From CAZFVY01 sp964522665 (GTDB lineage Bacteria; Verrucomicrobiota; Verrucomicrobiia; Limisphaerales; CAZFVY01), in the NCBI GenBank assembly GCA_964522665.1, contig CAZFVY010000006.1, positions 1 to 64,000 on the forward strand: 64,000 nucleotides of DNA. Direction: 5' to 3'. Numbering within the stretch: the first letter of the stretch is position 1; every line of letters begins with the position of its first letter. Below, piece by piece: positions 17,207 through 26,048 of the stretch. The notes beneath the pieces were generated by a model that searched no databases, was not told the origin of the DNA, and worked only from the letters and a program-made list of their open reading frames with translations. Position numbers and translations under genes: made by a program.

Positions 17207-19516
17207 ATGCGCTTTCCCTTTTTTCTCGCGTTCTTCGCCGTCGTCACGCCGCGGCTCCCTCGGCCGCAAGTTCGTCGCCGAGTGGCCGGTGTGATTTTGC
17301 TGGCCCAATTGGCGTGGCAGTTCGCCGGGTTCGCCAGCGCCGCCGATTCGCCCCCCAGGAAAGCGCCACCTCGACTCCGCGATAGCGCCGCCGCCCTCCC
17401 GAACGATTGGGTCGAGGCGGTCAACGCCGCCGCCGGTCCCTCCGTGGTTGTCGTGTCCCAGTATGGACGCGACGGGACCGTGGAAGGAATGGGCGCCGGA
17501 TTCGTCGTTTCCACCAACGGATTGATCGCGACCTGCCTGCATGTGATCGGGGAAGGGCGGGCATTAGGCGTACGATTTGCCGACGGGACCCGCGCCGAGG
17601 TCAATGAGATTTATGCGTGGGATCGAAAGCTCGACTTGGCGGTCATTCGGGTCGCGGGGTCCACCGCCGCGCCGCTGCCGCTGGGCGATTCGGACGCGCT
17701 GAAGCAAGGGGCGCCGGTCGTCGCCATTGGCAATCCGCAAGGTCTGGAACACAGCGTGGTGCAAGGGGTCGTCTCCGCCATGCGCGAGTTCGAGGAAACG
17801 CCGATGATTCAGGTGGCGATCCCGATTGAGCCGGGCAACAGCGGCGGCCCGCTCCTCGACGCGCGCGGTCAAGTGCAGGGGATTCTGACGTTGAAATTCA
17901 CCCTGGCGGAAAACCTCGGCTTCGCGATGCCGGTCAACGCTCTCAAGCCGCTCCTTGCCAAGCCCAATTCGGTGCCGATCGATCGGTGGCTCACGATTCA
18001 GCCGCTCGACGCCAAAACATGGCGACCGATCATGGGCGCGCGGTGGACTCAGAAAGTCGGCCGCATCCAAGTGGAGGGGCTGGGCAGCGGTTTTGGCGGT
18101 CGTTCGCTATGTCTTTACAAAAACACGCCGCCGCCGGAGCCTTACGAAGTCGCGGTCCAGGTTAAATTGGATGACGAGGCCGGCGCCGCCGGGCTGGCGT
18201 TCGCGGCGGATGGCGGCGACATTCATTACGGCTTTTATCCCAGCGCTGGTCAACTGCGCTTGACGCGTTTCGATGGTCCGGACGTTTCCACGTGGACTAT
18301 CCTGGAGCAGGTCAAAAGCCCGGCTTACCGCCCGGGCGAATGGAATGCCCTCAAGGTTCACGTCGATAAGGATCGGCTGGTTTGTTCGGTCAATGACCAA
18401 GTCGTGATCGAGTCCCGTGACGCCCGCCTGCGTGGCGGCAAGGTGGGGTTGGCGAAGTTCCGCCAGACCCGAGCGGTATTCAAACGCTTCGAACTCGGCG
18501 CCGCGTTGCCGCCCGCCGGACCGCCGAGGGAGTTGCTGGCGACGTTAAGCGGCGTAATCCGCGGCATTACGAATGCCGCTTTGCCAGCGCCCGCGGCGCT
18601 CAGTCGGTTGGCGGAAAACGCGGGCGCGAGCCAGCCGTTGCTGCTCGAACGGGCCAAGGACTTGGCGGAGCAGGCGGAGCAGTTTCGCAAACTGGCCGAT
18701 TTGGTGCGGCGCCAACGGGCGCAGACGAATCTCGTGGAAATCCTCTCCCGACCGGATTCCGCGGTCGATTTGGGCCGCGCGGCGCTCCTTGTGGCCGAAT
18801 TGGACGGAGCGGAAGTGGACGCCGCGGCGTGCGAAGAGGAGCTCGCGCGCATGGCTCGGGATTTGTCGGCGACGACGACGGCCAGCGGCGACGCGCTCGT
18901 TCGGTTGAAGGCGCTCTCGGACTATCTGTTTACTGAGAACGGTTTCCACGGCAGCCGCGCCGACTATTACAACCGGGCGAACAGCCATTTGAACGAGGTG
19001 CTCGACAACCGGGAAGGCATTCCCGTGACGCTGTCGGTCCTCTACATGGAGTTGGGCTGGCGCGTCGGCTTGACGAATCTGGCCGGCATTCCGCTGCCCG
19101 GCCACTTTATCGTCGGCGATCTGCCGAAGTCCGGTCCCGCGCGATACATCGACGTCTATGAAGGCGGCAAGCTCGTGGACACGAACGAAATCCGCGCCTT
19201 GGTCCAGGAGAACACCGGCGAGCGATTTCAATTGGGCGACCTGCAACCGGCCACGAAACGGGAGATCATTGTGCGCATGCTCAATAATCTGGCCAACATT
19301 GCGATGCGCAGCGGGACGAACGAACGCGCCCTGACTTGCCTCGACACGATTCTCGCGCTTCAACCTGAAGCCGCTCGTGAACGGTGGAGCCGCGCTCTCG
19401 TCCGCCTCCAAGGCGGCGATTCCCGCGGCGCGAAGCAAGACTTGCAATGGCTCTTGGATCGGGAGCCGCCCGGAGTTGACCTGGAGCGCGCCCGGCAGAT
19501 TTTTCAGTCGCTTTAG
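17207..19516 (+). CDS. exported trypsin-like (HtrA-type) protease fused to a lectin-like domain and a SirB1/transglutaminase-like domain
   Basis: A 769-residue multidomain protein. After a hydrophobic export region (to about residue 46) a serine protease domain shows His112 (TCLHVIGEG), Asp143 (KLDLAVIRV) and Ser212 (IEPGNSGGPLL), the full trypsin/HtrA triad. Residues ~270-430 look like a concanavalin/DUF1080-type beta sandwich (AGLAFAADGGDIHYGFYP; GEWNALKVHVDKDRLVCSV). The last 250 residues match SirB1 proteins (NSHLNEVLDNREGIPVTLSV, LAGIPLPGHFIVGD) and end in TPR-like helices. No PDZ domain is visible. The fusion is unusual; substrate and partners are unknown. Confidence 0.82.
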   Translation: MRFPFFLAFFAVVTPRLPRPQVRRRVAGVILLAQLAWQFAGFASAADSPPRKAPPRLRDSAAALPNDWVEAVNAAAGPSVVVVSQYGRDGTVEGMGAGFVVSTNGLIATCLHVIGEGRALGVRFADGTRAEVNEIYAWDRKLDLAVIRVAGSTAAPLPLGDSDALKQGAPVVAIGNPQGLEHSVVQGVVSAMREFEETPMIQVAIPIEPGNSGGPLLDARGQVQGILTLKFTLAENLGFAMPVNALKPLLAKPNSVPIDRWLTIQPLDAKTWRPIMGARWTQKVGRIQVEGLGSGFGGRSLCLYKNTPPPEPYEVAVQVKLDDEAGAAGLAFAADGGDIHYGFYPSAGQLRLTRFDGPDVSTWTILEQVKSPAYRPGEWNALKVHVDKDRLVCSVNDQVVIESRDARLRGGKVGLAKFRQTRAVFKRFELGAALPPAGPPRELLATLSGVIRGITNAALPAPAALSRLAENAGASQPLLLERAKDLAEQAEQFRKLADLVRRQRAQTNLVEILSRPDSAVDLGRAALLVAELDGAEVDAAACEEELARMARDLSATTTASGDALVRLKALSDYLFTENGFHGSRADYYNRANSHLNEVLDNREGIPVTLSVLYMELGWRVGLTNLAGIPLPGHFIVGDLPKSGPARYIDVYEGGKLVDTNEIRALVQENTGERFQLGDLQPATKREIIVRMLNNLANIAMRSGTNERALTCLDTILALQPEAARERWSRALVRLQGGDSRGAKQDLQWLLDREPPGVDLERARQIFQSL

Positions 19517-19634
19517 GCGAGGGCTTCCCGTTTGGCCGCAACGCTCCAATGCGCGATAACTGGGAAGCCGAATCGCGAGGGCGCCCGACTGGGTTCAAGC
19601 CAGCCCGTTTTTGTCCCCAACCGCGAAAGAATGA

Positions 19635-19663
19635 TTGCATAAACTGTCGGGTGACAGCATAAT
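19635..19663 (+). promoter_or_regulatory. candidate zwf promoter with dyad in the spacer
   Basis: TTGCAT (19635-19640), a 17-base spacer and CATAAT (19658-19663). The spacer contains CTGTC-GGGT-GACAG (19644-19657), a small dyad where a repressor could bind. The -10 ends 8 bases before the zwf ATG at 19672, so the transcript would be leaderless or nearly so. Confidence 0.45.
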
Positions 19664-19671
19664 CCGCCTCC

Positions 19672-21219
19672 ATGGACCAACTGGAAGAGCCCGCCAATCG
19701 CCTTGGAGCCGGGCGCAAGGCCTTAGAACCCTGTTCAATCGTGATCTTCGGCGCGAGCGGCGACCTGACCGCGCGCAAGCTCATCCCGGCCCTCTACCAT
19801 CTTTTCCTGGAGAAGCAGATGCCGGCGTCGTTTCGGATCGTCGGTTTCGCCCGGCGGGAGAAGACCGACGAATCGTGGCGGACCGAACTGCGGGAAGCTC
19901 TGAACCAATTTTCTCGTACCAAGCCGGTGGACAACGCCATTTGGGACGCTTTCGCCGCGTCGGTTTTCTACTGCCAGGGCGATTTTGGGGACGACGCGGC
20001 CTATAATAAGTTGCGTGACATGCTGAAGCCGTTCGGTGGGTCCGCGCGGCACCATCAGCTTTATTATCTGGCGACTTCACCAAGCCAGTTCGCGGAGGTG
20101 GTCGAGCACTTGCACGACGCCGGATTGCTCCAAAAAGAAGAGCGCGCCGAAGGCGGCCAGCGGATCGTGGTCGAGAAACCGTTTGGGCACGATTTGGCGT
20201 CGGCGCGGCAATTGAACGCCGAGCTGACCCGGTTTGCGGATGAGCAGCAGGTTTTTCGGATCGATCACTACCTCGGCAAGGAGACGGTGCAGAACATTTT
20301 GATGTTCCGTTTTTCCAACGCGATTTTCGAGCAACTTTGGAAGCGGGAATCGATTGATAGCGTGCAGATCACCGTCGGCGAAAAGCTGGGCGTCGGCGGT
20401 CGCGGCGGTTACTATGAGGAAGCCGGCGCGATGCGCGACATGGTGCAAAATCACCTGTTGCAAGTGTTGTCGCTCGTCGCCATGGAGCCTCCGGTTTCCC
20501 TCGATGCGGAATCCGTCCGCGACGAAAAGGTCAAACTGCTCAAATCGATCCGCCCTTTGCGGCGGGAACAACTCGCCACGAACGTCGTCCGCGGGCAATA
20601 CTTTGCCGGGCAGATCGACGGAAAACTTTGCCCGGGCTACCGCCAGGAAACCAAGGTGCAGCCTGACTCCAACGTCGAGACGTTCGTCGCCCTCAAGATG
20701 TCGATCGACAATTGGCGCTGGTCGGGCGTCCCCTTTTATCTGCGCACGGGAAAATGTCTGCCGCTGAGCGCCAGCGAGGTGCGGATTCTGTTCCGGCCCG
20801 CGCCGAACGTCCTGTTCGCGGCGCAGAGCGGCATGAACCTGGACGCGAACTCGCTGACGTTGCGGCTGCAGCCGAACGAAGGCATCTCGCTCCGCTTCAA
20901 CGGAAAAGTTCCCGGCAACAGCCTGGTCGCCCGGCAGGTGCGGATGCATTTTGCCTACGACACTGAATTTGGCGCCTACACGCCCGAGGCTTACGAGCGT
21001 CTGCTGCTTGAGGCGATCGCGGGCGACGCCACGTTGTTCATCCGGCGCGATGAAGTGGAGACGGCTTGGGGAATCGTCGATCCGATCCGCAAAGAGTGGG
21101 AGAATCGGCCCTTGACCAACCGCGAGTTCTATTCGGCGGGAACGTGGGGGCCGGTGGCGGCCGATGATTTGCTGGCGCAGACCGGCCATCAGTGGCGCAA
21201 TCCGCAGCCGGTAACCTGA
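19672..21219 (+). CDS. zwf: glucose-6-phosphate 1-dehydrogenase
   Basis: A 515-residue Zwf, the first enzyme of the oxidative pentose phosphate pathway, which makes NADPH from glucose 6-phosphate. The coenzyme motif is IVIFGASGDLTARKL near residue 25. The substrate-binding signature RIDHYLGKETVQN carries the catalytic His. FIRRDEVETAWGIVDPI and YYLATSPSQF are further family blocks. Full length for the family. The next gene downstream is a conserved unknown in the same direction, 73 bases away. Confidence 0.97.
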   Translation: MDQLEEPANRLGAGRKALEPCSIVIFGASGDLTARKLIPALYHLFLEKQMPASFRIVGFARREKTDESWRTELREALNQFSRTKPVDNAIWDAFAASVFYCQGDFGDDAAYNKLRDMLKPFGGSARHHQLYYLATSPSQFAEVVEHLHDAGLLQKEERAEGGQRIVVEKPFGHDLASARQLNAELTRFADEQQVFRIDHYLGKETVQNILMFRFSNAIFEQLWKRESIDSVQITVGEKLGVGGRGGYYEEAGAMRDMVQNHLLQVLSLVAMEPPVSLDAESVRDEKVKLLKSIRPLRREQLATNVVRGQYFAGQIDGKLCPGYRQETKVQPDSNVETFVALKMSIDNWRWSGVPFYLRTGKCLPLSASEVRILFRPAPNVLFAAQSGMNLDANSLTLRLQPNEGISLRFNGKVPGNSLVARQVRMHFAYDTEFGAYTPEAYERLLLEAIAGDATLFIRRDEVETAWGIVDPIRKEWENRPLTNREFYSAGTWGPVAADDLLAQTGHQWRNPQPVT

Positions 21220-21292
21220 GCGAATTAGCCCGTGAACCCGCGGGTTTCACCGGGCGTAAAGACTGGCCGCGAAGGCCGGTCGCAACCATGCT

Positions 21293-22696
21293 ATGAGCGA
21301 AGACCAAACACTGAATCCTCACCAGAAAGCGTTGCGCATCAACTTGGACCCGACCAAGTACGGCGTTTTCGCGGAAATCGGCGCCGGGCAGGAAGTCGCC
21401 CGCTGGTTCTTCCGGGTCGGCGGCGCCTCCGGCACGATCGCCAAAACCATGTCGGCCTACGACATGACGATCAGCGACGCCATCTACGGCCCGAGCAAAC
21501 GTTACGTCAGCCGGCAGCGGCTCTCGACGATGCTCGACCACGAGTACCAGTTGCTGCACGAGCGACTGCATGACAAGCGCGGCGACCGGACCCGTTTCTT
21601 CGTTTTCGCCGATACCGTCACCGCGAGCAGCTACACGCGCAAGGACGAAGGCCAGGGGTGGCTCGGCATCCGTTTCCAGGTCAAACCGCAGGCTCCGCCC
21701 TCGGAAATCATCATCCACGTCCGGATGCTGGACAAGGAGAACCTGCAGCAGCAGGAGACCCTGGGCATTATCGGCGTCAACTTGATTTACGGCGCGCTCC
21801 AATATCACGCGGAGCCAGAGAAGCTGATCGGCTCGCTGATGGACGATCTCAATCCGCTCCGCCTCGAGGTGGACATGATCAAGTTCTCGGGACCTGATTT
21901 CGAGTCGGTGGACAATCGGTTGATGAGTCTGCAATTGGTCGAGAAAGGGTTGACGAACGCGGCGATGTTCAACTCGGACGGCGAGGTGGTGCAGGCGGCC
22001 GAGGTGCTTTACAAAAAGCCGATCCTGATCGAACGGGGCAGTTTTCGCCCGGTGGTGAAAACCACTTACCACATGCTGACCAGCGCCCTGGCGCAATTGG
22101 TGCAGGAGCCGCAGGTCGCCGGCGAGGAAATCGTCGTGCTCCTGGAGATGACGCTCAAGAATCTCACCGACGGCGGCGTGATCGACCACAAGGACTTCCT
22201 GGAACGGGTGGACATCCTAAGTTCGCTCGGCAAGACCGTGTTGATCTCCAACTACGGAGAATACCATCGGCTGGCGAGCTACCTGTTCAAATACACGAAG
22301 CAACTGATTGGCGTCTGCATGGGGGTGCCCACGTTGCGCGAGTTGTTCGACGAAAAATACTACACCGACCTGGAGGGCGGAATCCTGGAGTCGTTTGGCC
22401 GGCTTTTTCGCAACGGATTGCGGCTATACGTTTATCCTTACAAAGACCCCGCCTCGGGCAGCATTTTGACCGCGGGAAACCTGCGGGTGGTGCCGAACCT
22501 TCGGCACTTGTACTCCTACCTGATCGAAAACCAATTCATCCTGGGGCTGCGCGACTACGAAGAAAGCTACCTCTCGATTTTCTCGCGGGACGCGCTGGCG
22601 AAGATCCGCGCCGGTAATCCGGTGTGGGAAGAGATGGTGCCGCCGCAGGTGGCGAAGGTGATCAAGGAGCGGAAGTTGCTCGGCTACAAAGGCTGA
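21293..22696 (+). CDS. conserved protein of unknown function
   Basis: A 467-residue, highly ordered cytoplasmic protein without signal or membrane segments. It opens NLDPTKYGVFAEIGAGQEVARWFF and continues GTIAKTMSAYDMTISDAIYG, a very conserved-looking block. I recall similar proteins from Bacteroidota and other groups carrying conflicting automatic names such as nicotinate-nucleotide adenylyltransferase or TonB-dependent receptor. Neither fits: no (H/T)xGH nucleotidyltransferase motif and no beta-barrel or plug pattern is visible. It follows zwf closely and could share its transcript. Treat as function unknown. Confidence 0.85.
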   Translation: MSEDQTLNPHQKALRINLDPTKYGVFAEIGAGQEVARWFFRVGGASGTIAKTMSAYDMTISDAIYGPSKRYVSRQRLSTMLDHEYQLLHERLHDKRGDRTRFFVFADTVTASSYTRKDEGQGWLGIRFQVKPQAPPSEIIIHVRMLDKENLQQQETLGIIGVNLIYGALQYHAEPEKLIGSLMDDLNPLRLEVDMIKFSGPDFESVDNRLMSLQLVEKGLTNAAMFNSDGEVVQAAEVLYKKPILIERGSFRPVVKTTYHMLTSALAQLVQEPQVAGEEIVVLLEMTLKNLTDGGVIDHKDFLERVDILSSLGKTVLISNYGEYHRLASYLFKYTKQLIGVCMGVPTLRELFDEKYYTDLEGGILESFGRLFRNGLRLYVYPYKDPASGSILTAGNLRVVPNLRHLYSYLIENQFILGLRDYEESYLSIFSRDALAKIRAGNPVWEEMVPPQVAKVIKERKLLGYKG

Positions 22697-22792
22697 GCGG
22701 GCCTTCATTCACCAAGTCGGCGCCGAGAGTTGGCGCAGCCAATGCGGTCGAGCGCGATCGGTCCAGGCTCCTTGCTCGGCGGAGCCGACCGA

Positions 22793-22978
22793 TCAGGATC
22801 CAAGTTGGCGGGCGACGAAAAAGAGCAACCCAAACCCGACCATCACGAAGCCCAGCGCGGCGGCGCACGGAGTGGTCGTCACGAGACCCGCAGCGACGGT
22901 CACAATGCCGTAAAAGGTAACGGCAAAGCTAAAGAGTTCGAAGGGACTTCGTTTGCCTTGAAATGCGTTTTGGCTCAT
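22793..22978 (-). CDS. small predicted two-helix membrane protein
   Basis: A 61-residue ORF with two hydrophobic stretches (LFSFAVTFYGIVTVAAGLV and AAALGFVMVGFGLLFFVARQ) separated by a short polar turn. The composition and topology look like a real small inner-membrane protein. No clear ribosome site is seen before the ATG at 22978. Family unknown. It ends about 95 bases from the convergent gene at 21293-22696. Confidence 0.5.
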   Translation of the reverse strand: MSQNAFQGKRSPFELFSFAVTFYGIVTVAAGLVTTTPCAAALGFVMVGFGLLFFVARQLGS

Positions 22979-23045
22979 AAAAAATTAATTCACACTCTGC
23001 TGACCCGAAGGTATCGCCGCGGGTCGCGCGTGGCAATCCTGGTTT

Positions 23046-23768
23046 TTTGAAATGGCAGGGCAAACGCATCTAAATGTGGAACCCAACGACGGTTGTTACC
23101 AATCGCACGGGATTCTCGATTCGACCCCGTTGTCGTCGCGAGGAACTTGTTGCCGTAACCGGAATCCCAGTCAAGCGGTCATCCATTTTTGCGCCCGCGC
23201 CTTCTTTCAGCCCCTGCGGGGCTGAGTCCTAAAGCCCAAGGATGGCGCAACGCGGCTTCCTTGGGTTCAGACGTCTCTGTTTGCCAACCCCGAAGCGGGT
23301 TGTGGCGGCGGCCGGCGCCACAACCCACTTCGGGGGAATGGCGCTTACTTAAGCCCACGACGGGATGGCGCGCTGCGCCGTCAGCGCCGCTTAGCGGCGC
23401 AATCGGATGACCGTTGCGGGCGTCGTGGTCCATTCGTTCCGCCCCGCCTTCGCCTCGCTGCGGCGGGACGGTGACATCGCAGCGCGATGTCCCTACCACC
23501 CTAGGCGTTTAACGGCCACGCAGATAACTATGCGGCAAAGTTTTGTCGCTTAAGTAAGCGCCATTCCCCACTTCGGGGTTGGATCGGAACGGACCGGACA
23601 CCCAAGGTTGCCCGCGGCGCCGGACAACCTTGGGCTTTGGGACGGAATCCCTCCAGGATTCTTTCACTAGATCGTCTCCTAAAACCGAAGGAAGCGACCA
23701 TTGCTCAAAAAACGGGCCGACACGACTCGCACGGCAGGATTTAGATGCGTCTGCCCTGTTTGAAATGG
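23046..23768. mobile_element. outer noncoding TIR element with 10-bp target duplication
   Basis: Inverted ends CAGGGCAAACGCATCTAAAT (23056-23075) and its complement at 23739-23758 match at 19 of 20 positions. They are flanked by a perfect 10-base direct repeat TTTGAAATGG at 23046-23055 and 23759-23768. The 703-base interior has no credible gene; it is a chain of palindromes, including the CCCAAGG-type hairpins near 23236-23262 and 23601-23635. This is the structure of a MITE or an internally deleted insertion sequence. Terminal repeat and duplication lengths recall IS4-like elements, but no transposase is present to assign a family. A second element is inserted inside it. Confidence 0.85.
23324..23578. 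mobile_element. inner MITE-like element (23336-23566) with 12-bp target duplication, nested in the outer element
   Basis: Perfect 18-base inverted ends GAATGGCGCTTACTTAAG (23336-23353) and complement (23549-23566) bound a 231-base noncoding sequence. A perfect 12-base direct repeat CCCACTTCGGGG flanks it (23324-23335 and 23567-23578). Removing the insert and one repeat restores a 24-base-arm palindrome: left arm 23284-23307; right arm 23316-23335 plus 23579-23582, with one mismatch. That independently supports a genuine transposition. A decayed relative lies at 11586-11660. Confidence 0.88.
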
Positions 23769-23805
23769 CCTGTCGCGTGATGTTTCTCGGCCGCAGACGA
23801 GCGAG

Positions 23806-24870
23806 CTACCGATTTGGTTTGGACTTGGCGGCCAAGGATTTGAGGGCGGCGGTGACTTCGGGGTGCCCCGGACTGCGCTCCAACGCCCGCTCATACTCGG
23901 CGCGAGCCTTATCCGCTTCGCCTTGTTTCGCGTAAATTGTGCCTAATCGAAGCCGCGCCCAAACAAACGGCGGGTCATCGTAGTTCGGTTGGCGGAGCAG
24001 ATACGCTTCCAACGCTTGGATGCCCTCCGTCAGCCGTTGGCCGGAGAGGGATGCGGTCCGTCCAAACTGGTAGTCGGCCCGGATGTACTCGGGGTGAGCT
24101 TTGCGCAACGGGTCGAGCAGAGCGAAGGACTCGGCGAATTCGCCGTGATCGGCATAGACCCCCGCAAGTTCGTTGATGACGTCCGGGTTGGCGGCGCATT
24201 CGGGCGGCGCGTGATCGACGAGCGCCCGCGCTTGTCGCCAACGCGCGCTGCGGCCCACCAGCTTGAAGCGCGCGCGCAAACCCAGCGCTGGGTCGAGTCG
24301 TTCGATCTCGCGGCATTCCTGCTCGGCCGCCGTCACGCTGCCGCCGGCGATGCCCGGGGCGTAGGCGTAATATTGCACCAGTATGAATCTGGCCCGCACG
24401 TTACCCGGGTCGAGCAGAATCGCCTGCTCAAGCTGAAGCCTGATCCTCTTTGCCAGTTTCAGTTTTTGGAACCAATCGACGTGGACCGCTTGCGCCGCGT
24501 ACGCCTCGCCGAGCGCCCGGTGGTATTCGCTGCGGGTTTCGTCCGAGGCGACCGCGCGTTCCAGGCAATCGATCGCGGCGGCCAGTCGTTGATCGTGCAG
24601 GTGCATTTGCCCCAGCGCGAAATTGATTTCACCGCGCTGCCGCTCGTTGGCGGAGCTTAGTTGTTCCAATTCCTGGGTCGCCGCGCGCCATTTTCCCTCG
24701 TGAAACAATTCTCGGGCCTGCTCAATCGGTTCCGCCCCGCGCGCCAGGCGCAAGGTGAGAAGAACGAGCGCGAGCGCGAACGCCGCCGACCGGCGGGCCG
24801 GACCTCGGCGTGCGCTAGCGACAAGCCGCGGCGGTCGCGAGGCTCTGACAAGCCACGAGCGCCTGCTCAA
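23806..24870 (-). CDS. exported TPR-repeat protein
   Basis: About 354 residues, with a basic N-region and hydrophobic segment (RSAAFALALVLLTLRLARGAEP) forming a signal peptide, then TPR-like helices: QARELFHEGKWRAATQELEQL, INFALGQMHLHDQRLAAAID, LRLGTIYAKQGEADKARAEYERALERSP. TPRs mediate protein-protein contacts, so this is probably a periplasmic scaffold or assembly factor. The start is uncertain. No ATG lies close to the signal; a TTG at 24870 is the nearest plausible one and overlaps the upstream glycosyltransferase by 56 bases. It is the last gene of a three-gene minus-strand group. Confidence 0.75.
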   Translation of the reverse strand: MSRRSWLVRASRPPRLVASARRGPARRSAAFALALVLLTLRLARGAEPIEQARELFHEGKWRAATQELEQLSSANERQRGEINFALGQMHLHDQRLAAAIDCLERAVASDETRSEYHRALGEAYAAQAVHVDWFQKLKLAKRIRLQLEQAILLDPGNVRARFILVQYYAYAPGIAGGSVTAAEQECREIERLDPALGLRARFKLVGRSARWRQARALVDHAPPECAANPDVINELAGVYADHGEFAESFALLDPLRKAHPEYIRADYQFGRTASLSGQRLTEGIQALEAYLLRQPNYDDPPFVWARLRLGTIYAKQGEADKARAEYERALERSPGHPEVTAALKSLAAKSKPNR

Positions 24871-25966
24871 ACACGTCCGCCACGGCGCGCCATGGCGCTT
24901 CGACGGTGGCCGCGCGGGCGGCGGCGGACCAGGCGGGCCAACTCGCGCGGCGCTCCATGAGCTGGCGCGCGCCGGCTTTGAAAAGGTCGGATCGATCATA
25001 AGGCACCAAAAATCCGTTCTGCTCGTGCCGCAAAAACTGATGGGCCGCGGCGTAGTCGTAACTTAGCACGACCAGCCCGCTCGCCAAAGCCTCGAGCACG
25101 ACATTGCCAAAAGTTTCCGTCACGCTCGGGAACAGGAACAGGTCCGCCGAGGCGTAGTGCGCCGCGAGGTCGGGGCCGACGCGCATTCCCGCGTAGCAAG
25201 CGTCGGGAAAGCGGCGGCGCAACCGCGGCAGCAGCGGGCCATCGCCCACGAACACCAGCCGCAAGTCCGGGCAAATCTCGCGCGCGCACTGGAACGACTC
25301 GATGACGAGGCGGAGATTCTTCTCCCGCGCGATCCGGCCCACCGAAAGGGCCACCGGCGTATCCTCCCGGCAGGCCCAAGACTGTCGCAACTCGGTGCGC
25401 CGCCGGTCCGGATGGAATAAATCGCGATCGACGCCCCGGCCGAGGCGTTGCAAGCGCTCGAACCCTTGTTCCTGCAGTTGATTCAACAATTGCTGCGTCG
25501 GCACGAGGGTGACGTCGCAGCGGTTGTGAAACCAGCGCAGGTATTTCAACATCGCGTTCCGGAGGAACGGCGCGCCATAATGGCGGCAGTACGCGTGGAA
25601 ATTGGTGTGAAAGGTGGAGCTGACCGGAATCCCGAGGCGCCGCGCTGCCAGGAGAGCGGCGGTTCCCAGCGGCCCTTCGGTCGCGATGTGGACCACGTCG
25701 GGGCGGTTCCGCGCCCAGTGTTTCGCGAGTCGGGCGCGGGCAAAGTGTCCGAGCCGCAAGCCGGGATAGCCCGGGACCGGCCAGCCGCGCACGAGCAGTT
25801 CCGGCGCGTTGAGTCCCTCGACGGTGAAATCGCCGGCGACCGGCCGGGGGCGAACCAATTCGACCGTATGACCCCGTTCCGCGAGACTTCGGGTCAACCG
25901 GTGGTTCGTCATCGCCACGCCGTTGATCTCAGGCGGAAACGTCTCCGTGACGAGGCTGATTCTCAT
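24815..25966 (-). CDS. GT4 family glycosyltransferase (copy 2 of a tandem pair)
   Basis: A 383-residue GT-B fold enzyme. The N-terminal domain begins MRISLVTETFPPEINGVA; a conserved middle block reads STFHTNFHAYCRHYG; the donor-binding part shows LSVGRIAREKNL, LRLVFVGDGPLLPRL, and the ExxxxxE region FLFPSVTETFGNVVLEALAS. This matches GDP-mannose-dependent alpha-mannosyltransferases of the MgtA/PimB type, which glycosylate lipids; donor and acceptor are not determinable here. The ATG at 25966 begins the conserved core. A similar gene lies immediately upstream at 26049-27266, evidently a duplicate. Confidence 0.9.
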   Translation of the reverse strand: MRISLVTETFPPEINGVAMTNHRLTRSLAERGHTVELVRPRPVAGDFTVEGLNAPELLVRGWPVPGYPGLRLGHFARARLAKHWARNRPDVVHIATEGPLGTAALLAARRLGIPVSSTFHTNFHAYCRHYGAPFLRNAMLKYLRWFHNRCDVTLVPTQQLLNQLQEQGFERLQRLGRGVDRDLFHPDRRRTELRQSWACREDTPVALSVGRIAREKNLRLVIESFQCAREICPDLRLVFVGDGPLLPRLRRRFPDACYAGMRVGPDLAAHYASADLFLFPSVTETFGNVVLEALASGLVVLSYDYAAAHQFLRHEQNGFLVPYDRSDLFKAGARQLMERRASWPAWSAAARAATVEAPWRAVADVFEQALVACQSLATAAACR

Positions 25967-26048
25967 GCGGCGAGCGGCTCGCCCGCGCGGCCTCGGGCGC
26001 CCAGGCGTGGCGCCAAAGGATAGTGCGTTCGTCCGCGACCGAACCCGG

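Noticed and set aside
20077..21189. 370-residue minus-strand ORF
   Set aside because: Antisense to zwf, no domain pattern.
23189..23499. Short ORFs inside the nested elements
   Set aside because: They arise from palindromic repeat sequence on both strands and have no protein-like pattern.
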